Origin: Lactonifactor longoviformis DSM 17459
Lineage (GTDB): Bacteria > Bacillota > Clostridia > Lachnospirales > Lachnospiraceae
Direction: 5' to 3'
Assembly (NCBI RefSeq): GCF_900129135.1
Contig: NZ_FQVI01000011.1
Location: 62,001-126,000, forward strand
Length of the DNA: 64,000 bases
Notes under the pieces: model-generated
The model's input: only the letters and a program-made list of their open reading frames with translations
What the model was told of the DNA's origin: nothing
The model's database searches: none
Shown: positions 56,945-64,000 of the stretch, piece after piece
Numbering within the stretch: position 1 is the first letter of the stretch
How the letters are laid out: the number at the start of each line of letters is the position of its first letter
Program-made: the position numbers and the translations under genes

Positions 56945-59290
56945 CTATTCTGCTGCCATCATAACGTGGATACTCCGAACCGTCTTTCTGCACAGAATCA
57001 TGACTGCGGCTACTGCCAGCATCAATGACAGCGGGCATAAAAGCCAGGTATACAGGGGGTTTACCACAAATCTCATATCCGATATTCCTGATATAAGCAA
57101 TCCCGCCAGCTTCCCGCCCAGCAGGTTGGCCGCCAGCACCCCACAAGCCACTCCTGCTGCCAGGATTACTACGGCACGTGTAAGATACTGCTTCATGATA
57201 TGGTTGACTGTAAAACCCAGGCTTTTCATAACCGCAGTCTGTCTGGCCTCCTTCGTCATAAGCATCTTGAAAAACATGCCTGTTATCAGGGCTGCCACTG
57301 CAAGTGCAAGTACAAAAGCGGATTTTACCACCAAACGCAGCTGATCGATCACACCGCCCAGCGTCTGCTCCACATATTCTGTTACATCCGTCACCTTCGC
57401 CGGATGGAAGGTTTCACTGTATTCCAGCCTCTTTTCCTCCAGGGAAACGCCGTCCTTCAGGTCGATATTCACCGTGAACCATATCACTTGCTCATGGTCC
57501 ACAGGAAGAATGGCTTTCGCTGTCTTCCCCCCGTTGGTGACATCCTGATAGATACCGGATACGGTCATCTGCCGTTCCCTGCCCCCCACAATCAGGTTCA
57601 GATTGTCTCCAGGTTCCTTCTGATACTCCTTTGCATTCATGGACGACAGTGCAATTTCATTTTCCTTCTGTGGTGCAGATCCTTTCGTATACTCCAGAGG
57701 AAACAGGTCAAAATCTCCGATTTCTACCTTCATGTTATCGTATGTCCCATTACTGTTCGCCGCCTTATACGTGCAGGTAAACATAGCCCCATACTTAGAA
57801 ACATCCCCATCCTTTTTCAAATATTCTTCCGTTTTCTTATATCTTGCAATCATATCCGCCGTATGCTGCAGGTCAAGACGGAGATCGCATTTTCCCGCGC
57901 CCATATAGGTGACAAAGTTTGATGACTCTAGTGTATTTAAAAGGTTAATGGGAACGATCATCAAAAAGGTGCAGAGGGCAAACACAAAACATAAAAGTCC
58001 GTACATCCGGAAGTGTCCCAATACCTCATTCACTCCCAGAAACAGGTTCACATCTTTTATCCGGCTGTGGGAAAGAGTATATGTTCCCGCCTTTCTGCCC
58101 TTGTCCGGTGCCGTGCCAAGGCGCAGCGCTTCCAGTGCAGAAATATGGCGGAAACGGCGCAGAACCAACATACAGAAAACGATAATTGCGCCAAAGACAA
58201 TTCCAGCGCCTGTTACGGGAAGCAGCCAGTTCCATATGGTCTGCTTTCCTCTTCCCATGTACAGAGAAATATTTGCTGTAAACAGATTCCCTGCAAACAG
58301 AGAAAGCAAATATCCCACCACACAGGCCACAGCAGAGATCAACGTATATTTCACCATATAAAGTTTCCTGATATCCTGATTTGAAATCCCTATTGCCTTC
58401 AGCACTCCGATCTCCCGGTAATCCTCCTCTATGGTGGTGAGCATGGTAAACCGCAGACAAAGCGCGGCAATCAAGACCAGCAGGCAGGCAATAAAGATAA
58501 TGACAGCTGCGGCAATCCCGTCAGACATTCCATTAATCACCTTTACCAGAGAATAACCCATTGCCGTACCCTTCTGGGGCATATTGGAATCCTGGTAAAG
58601 CGTTTCCAGTTCCCTTACTCTGGACGTATCATAGAGCTGAAATTCAATCAAATATTCTATATCACCTAAATGCTCACGCAAAAGTTCCCAATCTCCGTCA
58701 CTGACCAGAAAACGTTTGGAGTTTATCATGGAAGGATTCATCAGGCTGTCACGCAAAAACGCCACGATGGTAAAATCTCTCGCAAAATTCCCAGCCGCGA
58801 CCTGTACTTTGTCCCCGGGCTTTAGATTGTATCGCTGCATATGATAAATCGGTACTGCTATTTCCCCATCGGATACCTGTAATACCTGATTATTCGTATC
58901 CAGAAGATAGTCAAACTGCTGATTCTGCCGGACGAAGGAGTTTTCCATTAAGCTGTCGGCCTCAGATTGCTCCTGACCTCCTATATAAATATTAGCTCCA
59001 TTGATACCCAAAAGCTCTGTGGTCTGCTGTGCTTTAACAAGCCGGCGGTTTTCTTTTACGAAATCATCCAGCTCCATCTGCTCTACCTCCCCTGCATGGA
59101 GCTGTGAGAAATGCGATGCATCCGCACTCGCAAGCAGCGTATCCATGGAGCCTGACAGCGTAAGAATAATGGTAATCGCACCGGATACCAACATTGCTGC
59201 CAGGATAAAAAATCCGCATAGGGCGGCAGTAATCATCCGGTTTCTCCTTAAATCATTTTTTAACATGCGCAGCATCATAAGCCAGCCCAT
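56945..59290 (-). CDS. FtsX-type ABC permease
   Basis: 781 residues with an N-terminal helix (MITAALCGFFILAAMLVSGAI), an extracellular domain (about 45-240), a first FtsX block with the loop YREIGVLKAIGISNQDIRKLYM (about 280-300), a second extracellular part (450-640) and a second block with TAVMKSLGFTVNHIMKQYL. AAGG is immediately before the ATG at 59290, while ATGs at 59278 and 59275 have it 12-15 nt away, so the exact start is uncertain. The transported substrate is unknown; TetR-type control suggests a toxic lipid or drug. Confidence 0.9.
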   Translation of the reverse strand: MGWLMMLRMLKNDLRRNRMITAALCGFFILAAMLVSGAITIILTLSGSMDTLLASADASHFSQLHAGEVEQMELDDFVKENRRLVKAQQTTELLGINGANIYIGGQEQSEADSLMENSFVRQNQQFDYLLDTNNQVLQVSDGEIAVPIYHMQRYNLKPGDKVQVAAGNFARDFTIVAFLRDSLMNPSMINSKRFLVSDGDWELLREHLGDIEYLIEFQLYDTSRVRELETLYQDSNMPQKGTAMGYSLVKVINGMSDGIAAAVIIFIACLLVLIAALCLRFTMLTTIEEDYREIGVLKAIGISNQDIRKLYMVKYTLISAVACVVGYLLSLFAGNLFTANISLYMGRGKQTIWNWLLPVTGAGIVFGAIIVFCMLVLRRFRHISALEALRLGTAPDKGRKAGTYTLSHSRIKDVNLFLGVNEVLGHFRMYGLLCFVFALCTFLMIVPINLLNTLESSNFVTYMGAGKCDLRLDLQHTADMIARYKKTEEYLKKDGDVSKYGAMFTCTYKAANSNGTYDNMKVEIGDFDLFPLEYTKGSAPQKENEIALSSMNAKEYQKEPGDNLNLIVGGRERQMTVSGIYQDVTNGGKTAKAILPVDHEQVIWFTVNIDLKDGVSLEEKRLEYSETFHPAKVTDVTEYVEQTLGGVIDQLRLVVKSAFVLALAVAALITGMFFKMLMTKEARQTAVMKSLGFTVNHIMKQYLTRAVVILAAGVACGVLAANLLGGKLAGLLISGISDMRFVVNPLYTWLLCPLSLMLAVAAVMILCRKTVRSIHVMMAAE

Positions 59291-59344
59291 CCTTCCTGTG
59301 TTCGAAATTATACTGATATATTTTTATACGATACTAGTTATTAG

Positions 59345-59363
59345 ACCGTCAGTCTGTCGATAA
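59345..59363. promoter_or_regulatory. TetR-type operator before the exporter
   Basis: ACCGTCAGTCTGTCGATAA, 55 bp before the permease start. It matches the site at 60065-60083 in 17 of 19 positions and contains a GAC...GTC inverted core. Confidence 0.7.
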
Positions 59364-59395
59364 ATGATTAAAAAACAAAGAGACTTTTTGTCCCC

Positions 59396-60031
59396 TTATT
59401 TTTTACTATCCTGAAAAAGAGGTAGTATTGCTTCCTGCATGCTGCCCGGCTCCATACCCAGAAGCCGTTCCAAATTGTAGATAAGTGCCTCTATTTTCTT
59501 TTGTTTTATTTCCTTACCATTCTGCGCAAGATCATCAAATACCGTATTGGAATACAGCAGAGTCATTTCCACCACTTCCGCCGGGTAATCTGTGTGGCAT
59601 ATTCCCTGCTCTATGGCTTCTTCTATCAGTTCTGTAACCAGAGGATTGACTTCCGCCAGCAGGCTTTCCTGCAGTTTCTGATGCAATAACGCATTCTGGG
59701 GCTTATGTACCTGCTCCAGTATCACACTGCCAACAGGACTCTCTACATTGAGTGCACGTACAGCCAGCGTAAGACGCTGCAAAACCGGCACTTCCTTTTG
59801 ATGGGTAATCCACTTTGCCTTGGCGATTAACCGATCTGTGATTCGATCTATCATGGCGTCCAGAATGTCTTCTTTTGACTTAAAATGATAGTATAGGGTT
59901 CCTCTGGCAATTCCAACCTCATTCAAAATATCGTTGGTACTAGTATGGTCAAACCCCTTTGTCCCAAACAGTCTTTCCGCCACATCCAGTATTTCATTTC
60001 TGCGTTCCTTCGCTTCTTTTACCTTGCGCAT
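59396..60031 (-). CDS. TetR-family regulator
   Basis: 211 residues from the ATG at 60031. The helix-turn-helix (RNEILDVAERLFGTKGFDHTSTNDILNEVGIARGTLYYHFKSKEDIL) is canonical; the rest is a helical ligand domain. Upstream codons are open to 60094 but would contain the operator. Its gene and the exporter carry near-identical operators, so it very likely represses both and is released by an exported compound. Confidence 0.92.
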   Translation of the reverse strand: MRKVKEAKERRNEILDVAERLFGTKGFDHTSTNDILNEVGIARGTLYYHFKSKEDILDAMIDRITDRLIAKAKWITHQKEVPVLQRLTLAVRALNVESPVGSVILEQVHKPQNALLHQKLQESLLAEVNPLVTELIEEAIEQGICHTDYPAEVVEMTLLYSNTVFDDLAQNGKEIKQKKIEALIYNLERLLGMEPGSMQEAILPLFQDSKK

Positions 60032-60064
60032 TGCTTCTACCACCGTTTCATTATAAACTCGTAT

Positions 60065-60083
60065 ACCGACAATCTGTCGATAA
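60065..60083. promoter_or_regulatory. TetR-type operator before the regulator
   Basis: ACCGACAATCTGTCGATAA with the inverted core CGACA-ATC-TGTCG, 33 bp before the regulator start at 60031. Partner of the site at 59345. Confidence 0.72.
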
Positions 60084-60153
60084 CACTTTATCATGAATGT
60101 ACAGGAATGTCAATTTAATCCGACACATCTTCGCTGTCGCAGGCTGTTAACGG

Positions 60154-61059
60154 TTATGGTTCTCCAGGCTGTTTTTCTGTATCAATATAATATTCTTTCG
60201 TCAAATCCAAAAAGAGGTTTATCACAGGGTTGTTATTATTAGGATTCACCACACACACATAGGCATCCGTATATTCCGAGTCAAACTTGATAGAATGATA
60301 ATGCGGATTATTCAATGATGTCGGATCATATGGATTTGAAATTGTAAGTCCATTTTCTGACAGCACCTTAAAATAAGCAATTTCCGACGAAGGTACTTCG
60401 ACCTGATGCACATCTGTGAGATCAAAACGGCCTTTGAATATCTTATTCACCTGATAGCCATTGGGCCCTGTAAAATAAAATGTTTCCCCTGCAAGATCAT
60501 GATATTCCAGTGACTGTTTGCCTGACAGCCTGTGATGTGACGACATAACAATAAGAGCATCTACTTTTTTCAGCTGCTTGACATCAAATCCCAGTTCATG
60601 CCAATGAGGGAAATCAAGACCCATTGCTATATCGATGCTTCCATTTGTCAGTCCTTTAATCTGCTCCCAGGAATACAATTTGCTGCACTGTATTTGCAAT
60701 GACGGGAAGTCTTCACGGAGTTTATTGATGATTGACAAAAAAATATACTCTGCATAATATCCCGCCTGAAAAGAGATTGATAAAGAACCGCTCTTCCCTT
60801 CTGTAGCCATCTCCGCCATTCTTAGGGCATAGTCCATCTGTAAAAGCGCTTCTTTCACACCATCGTACAGTATCTGACCAGGCTTTGTAAGACGCAGAGG
60901 TTTGCTGTTTCGATTGAAAAGCGCATACCCCAATTCGTCCTCCAACATCTGTATCTGTCGGCTGATTGTCGGCTGAGATGTGTAAACCTGTCTTGCCGCA
61001 TGAGTGAAATTCCCGGTTTCGGCAACGGAAATAAAATACTTGAGCTGTAATAAAGTCAT
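60154..61059 (-). CDS. LysR-family regulator
   Basis: 301 residues from the ATG at 61059 (GGAGGTTGTT upstream). N-terminal winged helix (LKYFISVAETGNFTHAARQVYTSQPTISRQI) and a periplasmic-binding-type effector domain. It is encoded immediately after the hydroxyproline genes on the same strand but beyond a strong terminator, so it has its own promoter. Control of the hyp genes is the natural guess. Confidence 0.92.
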   Translation of the reverse strand: MTLLQLKYFISVAETGNFTHAARQVYTSQPTISRQIQMLEDELGYALFNRNSKPLRLTKPGQILYDGVKEALLQMDYALRMAEMATEGKSGSLSISFQAGYYAEYIFLSIINKLREDFPSLQIQCSKLYSWEQIKGLTNGSIDIAMGLDFPHWHELGFDVKQLKKVDALIVMSSHHRLSGKQSLEYHDLAGETFYFTGPNGYQVNKIFKGRFDLTDVHQVEVPSSEIAYFKVLSENGLTISNPYDPTSLNNPHYHSIKFDSEYTDAYVCVVNPNNNNPVINLFLDLTKEYYIDTEKQPGEP

Positions 61060-61119
61060 AACAACCTCCACAGAGTATTCCTATACTCGTATCCTTAAAA
61101 ATCCATTTTCACTATAGCA

Positions 61120-61157
61120 CACAAACAGGGCATCTGCAATAAGATGCCCTGTTTGTG
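61120..61157. terminator. Terminator after the P5C reductase gene
   Basis: A perfect 16-bp stem CACAAACAGGGCATCT... (61120-61135 with 61142-61157), loop GCAATA. It separates the hyp operon from the LysR gene. T-runs are weak. Confidence 0.75.
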
Positions 61158-61171
61158 ATTCTGGTTCGAAA

Positions 61172-61975
61172 TTATTGATTTCCCAGCTTCCTACAATGCT
61201 CAACAGAAGTTTTTACAAACTCTTCATACATTTCATCAAAACCCATAGATTCGATTTTTTCCAAAGCAGTTACGGTAGCCCCTCCCGGGAGCCTGAGGGC
61301 AGTTTCAAGATCTTTCAGACTAATATCAGAAGAAAGAATCATCTCCGCGCTCCCCTTCATTGTCTGGGCAAATAACCGGATTGCCGTATCAGGATTCAAT
61401 CCGTATTTTTCAGCCTCTTTTATCATTAAGTTAGAAATATGATAGAAGAATCCCGGAGCCGAACCATTGAACGGAAGAATCTCTGCCATCATGCCATCCG
61501 GAATCTCCTCTACGATACCGGATAATCTGAGGATAGACGTGACCTTCTCTACATCTTCATCTGTACAGTTTGCATTACGCGATACCGCAAATGCCCCTGC
61601 TCCTACCCGTGAGCTCATGTTCGGCATACAGATAACTACTTTACAGTCCTCACCCAGATGTTCCGTATACCATGGCTGCTCAATACCCGTAACAACTGTC
61701 AGCATTAGCTGTCCCGGCCTGTAGCACGCCTTCAGCTCGTCGATAATAAGTCCTGCCACTTTAGGTGTCACTCCCAGAACCAGCATTTCTGAATGGTCAA
61801 CCAGTTCTTTCATGTTGTCAAATGTCGCATAGCCTTTCGATGCATAGTCTTTGCGGGTATCTTCATTGATATCATAGATACCGATTTCAGCCGGATTATA
61901 ATCCTCATTAAGCTCTGCTCCTGTGTGCATTGCACGAATAATGTTTCCTGCGGCAATAAAACCATAACGTAACAT
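61172..61975 (-). CDS. proC: Pyrroline-5-carboxylate reductase
   Basis: 267 residues from the ATG at 61975 (AAAGGTGG upstream). Rossmann start LRYGFIAAGNIIRAM, LVLGVTPKVAG, MPNMSSRVGAGA and the C-terminal dimer signature TMKGSAEMIL ... LRLPGGATVTALEKI are those of ProC. It reduces pyrroline-5-carboxylate to L-proline. Directly after a glycyl-radical dehydratase and its activase, it fits the hydroxyproline-to-proline route rather than general proline synthesis. Confidence 0.92.
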   Translation of the reverse strand: MLRYGFIAAGNIIRAMHTGAELNEDYNPAEIGIYDINEDTRKDYASKGYATFDNMKELVDHSEMLVLGVTPKVAGLIIDELKACYRPGQLMLTVVTGIEQPWYTEHLGEDCKVVICMPNMSSRVGAGAFAVSRNANCTDEDVEKVTSILRLSGIVEEIPDGMMAEILPFNGSAPGFFYHISNLMIKEAEKYGLNPDTAIRLFAQTMKGSAEMILSSDISLKDLETALRLPGGATVTALEKIESMGFDEMYEEFVKTSVEHCRKLGNQ

Positions 61976-61992
61976 AATTGTTTCCACCTTTC

Positions 61993-62784
61993 TTAAATGA
62001 TCGTTTTAATATATTTATTTGTAATACTCATACACCACTCCATGTATTCTTTTGAAGGTGTTTTAACATCCGGCAGCTGATATGTAAGCCCCAGTTTGCG
62101 GTAAGTATCCGTCCCCAGCCGATGATAAGGCAGCAGCTGCAGGCAATCCACTCCAGGCAGTCCCATAAGAAATTGCCCTAGCTGCTCCAAATCTGTTTGT
62201 GAGTCATTCACTCCCGGAATCAACGGTCTGCGGATAATCAGCTTCATACCACTTTTCTCAGCCCCGGCTTTCCGTATATTATGCAAAATAATGTCATTGG
62301 GTACACCCGTGTACTTCATATGAGCCTTGGTATCCATAAGTTTCAAATCCACAAAAGCGGTGTTTGTATTTTTTAAAATCGGCTCAATCTTACTCCATTC
62401 TCCATAAAAAGAGGTTTCAATACAAGTGTCAATGCCCTCCCAGCATGCGCGGCTCACCAGATAATAAGTAAATTCCGGCTGAGCAAGGATTTCTCCGCCT
62501 GACACGGTCATCCCTCCGCCTGAATGGAAATAAAACGGAATATCTTTTCGGACCTCTGCCATAACTTCTTCAACCGTCATGACAGCCCCATAGGTTATGC
62601 TTCCATCCAGGGTAGTCTGGATTCCTTTCTGATGACTTTCCGGAGTTGAACACCACCGGCAGCGCAGCGGGCACCCTTTCAAAAACACAACTGTCCGTAA
62701 TCCATCTCCATCATAAATAGAACTTTTTTCAATCCGAAGCACAGACCCCTGAAGATCCATTTTTTCATAACTTTGATATCCCAT
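61993..62784 (-). CDS. Glycyl-radical enzyme activase
   Basis: 263 residues, radical SAM with CPLRCRWC (Cys spaced CxxxCxxC) near residue 34-41 and GGEILAQPEF for SAM binding. The extra ferredoxin domain with eight Cys found in many such activases is absent, as in PflA-type and some HypD activases. It abstracts the glycine hydrogen of the enzyme encoded 16 nt upstream. Confidence 0.92.
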   Translation of the reverse strand: MGYQSYEKMDLQGSVLRIEKSSIYDGDGLRTVVFLKGCPLRCRWCSTPESHQKGIQTTLDGSITYGAVMTVEEVMAEVRKDIPFYFHSGGGMTVSGGEILAQPEFTYYLVSRACWEGIDTCIETSFYGEWSKIEPILKNTNTAFVDLKLMDTKAHMKYTGVPNDIILHNIRKAGAEKSGMKLIIRRPLIPGVNDSQTDLEQLGQFLMGLPGVDCLQLLPYHRLGTDTYRKLGLTYQLPDVKTPSKEYMEWCMSITNKYIKTII

Positions 62785-62800
62785 TTTTCCGCCCTTTCAA

Positions 62801-64000
62801 TCAGCCCCAGTTTGCAATCTCTGTACGCTGGATTATGTCGTCCTGGATATCCTTGCCCAGTTCGACAAAGAATGCAGTATATCCCGCAACTCTCACCAGC
62901 AGATCCTTGTGGTCTTCCGGATGCTTCTGTGCATCTATGAGCACCTCAGGATCAATAATGTTGTATTGGGTATGATAGATATCCAAAGTACACTGTGTTT
63001 TAAGCAGAACCATCATGTTAGTTAACCCGCGCTCGCCTTCTAAGAGTTTTGGATCAATCTTCAAGTTCATCTGTGTCCCCTGCGTAAAACGTGCATGCGG
63101 CAAATTACTGATAGATTTCAAAAGGGCCGTAGCTCCATTTACATCCGTACCTCCCGTGGCGCCAATCCCATCTGCAAGCGGCGTCCATGCCTTCCGTCCG
63201 GACGGAAGCGCTCCTACACTCTGTCCGATCGGCACATTGCCGGATACCGGAAGCATGCCCGCAGTCAGCTTTCCAAAGGGAGAGTCATATTTCTCAATCT
63301 GATCTACCAGATAATTGTAGATTTCTCCCGCACAGAAATCTGCTTTCGGATCATCGTTGCCGTATTTTGGCGCCTCCATACACATCTTATGAATCTCCTC
63401 ATATCCATCGAAGTTGGCATCCAATGCTTTGCAAAGTTCATCCATGGACACTTTCCTTTCATCGTAGACAAGATATTTCACATCTGCTACAGAGTTTATG
63501 ATATCTGCCTGCCCGATGATATTGATTCCATTTCCCACATTAAATTCAGCTCCTCCATTGGCATAATCTTTACCCACCTCCATACAGTGCGGATAGGTAA
63601 GAGAAAGTGCCGGTACCGGCCGGTAGTTCTCACTGAGATAATCCAGATAAGAATTCATGGTTGCCATCGTATGTACAAAATAATCTATTTGCTTTTTAAC
63701 TGCTGTCATAAAATCATCAAAAGTCTTGAAATTGCGAGGATCACCTGTCTGAACGGACACCTGTTCACCTGATTTGCGGCTCTTGCCATTTGTCATAACC
63801 ATATCTAAAACTCCGCCCATGCTGATTTCCCCAATATCCGTGTAGGATTTTAAGCGGCCTTCCAGATTCGTCTCCACACAGCCGCACGGAGTCCAATCCC
63901 ATGCCTGTGACAATGGAATCCCCTTATTCAAGAGCATCTTAATCCCTGCATCATCATGATAAACTGCCGGCATAGTGCGTCCCATCCGAATACACTCTGC
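62801..64000 (-). CDS. hypD: Glycyl-radical dehydratase, probably hydroxyproline dehydratase (partial)
   Basis: The last 399 residues are inside the window. The thiyl Cys and base Glu appear as GC41-V-E43 (visible numbering), the pattern of dehydratases and of choline lyase but not of pyruvate formate-lyase. The glycyl-radical loop is RVAGYTAFF near the C-terminus (Gly about 373 of 399). PHCMEVGKDYANGGAEFNVG and LPSGRKAWTPLADG are general family landmarks. The choice of trans-4-hydroxy-L-proline dehydratase rests mainly on the adjoining activase and proC. The 5' half lies beyond position 64000. Confidence 0.85.
   Translation of the reverse strand, partial: AECIRMGRTMPAVYHDDAGIKMLLNKGIPLSQAWDWTPCGCVETNLEGRLKSYTDIGEISMGGVLDMVMTNGKSRKSGEQVSVQTGDPRNFKTFDDFMTAVKKQIDYFVHTMATMNSYLDYLSENYRPVPALSLTYPHCMEVGKDYANGGAEFNVGNGINIIGQADIINSVADVKYLVYDERKVSMDELCKALDANFDGYEEIHKMCMEAPKYGNDDPKADFCAGEIYNYLVDQIEKYDSPFGKLTAGMLPVSGNVPIGQSVGALPSGRKAWTPLADGIGATGGTDVNGATALLKSISNLPHARFTQGTQMNLKIDPKLLEGERGLTNMMVLLKTQCTLDIYHTQYNIIDPEVLIDAQKHPEDHKDLLVRVAGYTAFFVELGKDIQDDIIQRTEIANWG

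Noticed and set aside
1-64000. CRISPR arrays, tRNA, rRNA or complete insertion sequences
   Set aside because: No regularly spaced repeats, cloverleaf or rRNA-like stretches and no transposase frames were seen by eye; a dedicated scan would be needed to exclude a tRNA fully.

Overview
The window looks like the chromosome of a strictly anaerobic, low-to-mid GC Firmicute of the Clostridia, most plausibly a gut Lachnospiraceae-type organism. The reasons are strong AGGAGG-type ribosome sites, TTGACA/TATAAT promoters, ferrous-iron uptake (Feo), an oxygen-sensitive Fe-S serine dehydratase, a glycyl-radical enzyme with its activase, ferredoxin-domain aldo/keto reductases, and a 7-alpha-hydroxysteroid-dehydrogenase-like gene that points to a bile-acid environment. 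The species assignment is inference. No rRNA, tRNA, CRISPR array or intact insertion sequence was found.

Layout. 0-1.3 kb: start of a lipoprotein gene divergent from an AraC regulator. 1.4-5.4 kb: iron locus (feoA-feoA-feoB, Cys-rich FeoB partner, odd Fur-family protein, divergent DtxR-type repressor) with an operator over the feo -10 box. 5.5-8.7 kb: a two-gene operon of a pyrrolysine-free MtmB-type methyltransferase and an NCS2 permease, behind a promoter with a terminator hairpin in its leader; this is the best candidate for an undescribed system. 8.8-9.7 kb: ferritin and a small acidic protein. 9.7-13.2 kb: ahpC, a permuted AhpF-like reductase, an MFS transporter. 13.4-14.2 kb: hydroxysteroid dehydrogenase. 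14.3-19.6 kb: mec/bla-type locus (blaR1, blaI, MecA-like PBP) interrupted by an AT-rich scar with gene remnants.

19.7-25.5 kb: HxlR regulator, a large palindromic noncoding element, and a five-gene peptide/nickel-type ABC importer. 25.8-31.1 kb: FtsX-type ABC exporter with a two-component system, probably an antimicrobial-peptide sensing/detoxification module. 31.2-33.6 kb: Smr-less MutS2 homologue and a hairpin-rich noncoding element. 33.6-38.8 kb: ferredoxin/flavodoxin protein, AraC-GyrI regulator, two aldo/keto reductases with a third in ruins, and a cupin. 38.8-40.4 kb: yolD-dinB under a LexA-like box. 40.7-43.0 kb: XRE-cupin regulator and serine dehydratase. 43.1-44.3 kb: polyamine-type acetyltransferase and a Cys-ended unknown.

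44.4-53.8 kb: sucrose/fructan operon (ABC importer, GH32, amylosucrase-like GH13, alpha-glucosidase) opposite its LacI regulator, with paired operators spaced exactly 12 bp. 53.9-56.0 kb: small membrane proteins, an amino-acid racemase and decayed genes. 56.1-60.0 kb: a second FtsX-type ABC exporter under a TetR regulator with two matching operators. 60.2-64.0 kb: LysR regulator, P5C reductase, glycyl-radical activase and the 3' part of the glycyl-radical enzyme, matching the trans-4-hydroxyproline to proline pathway; that last gene runs off the window end.
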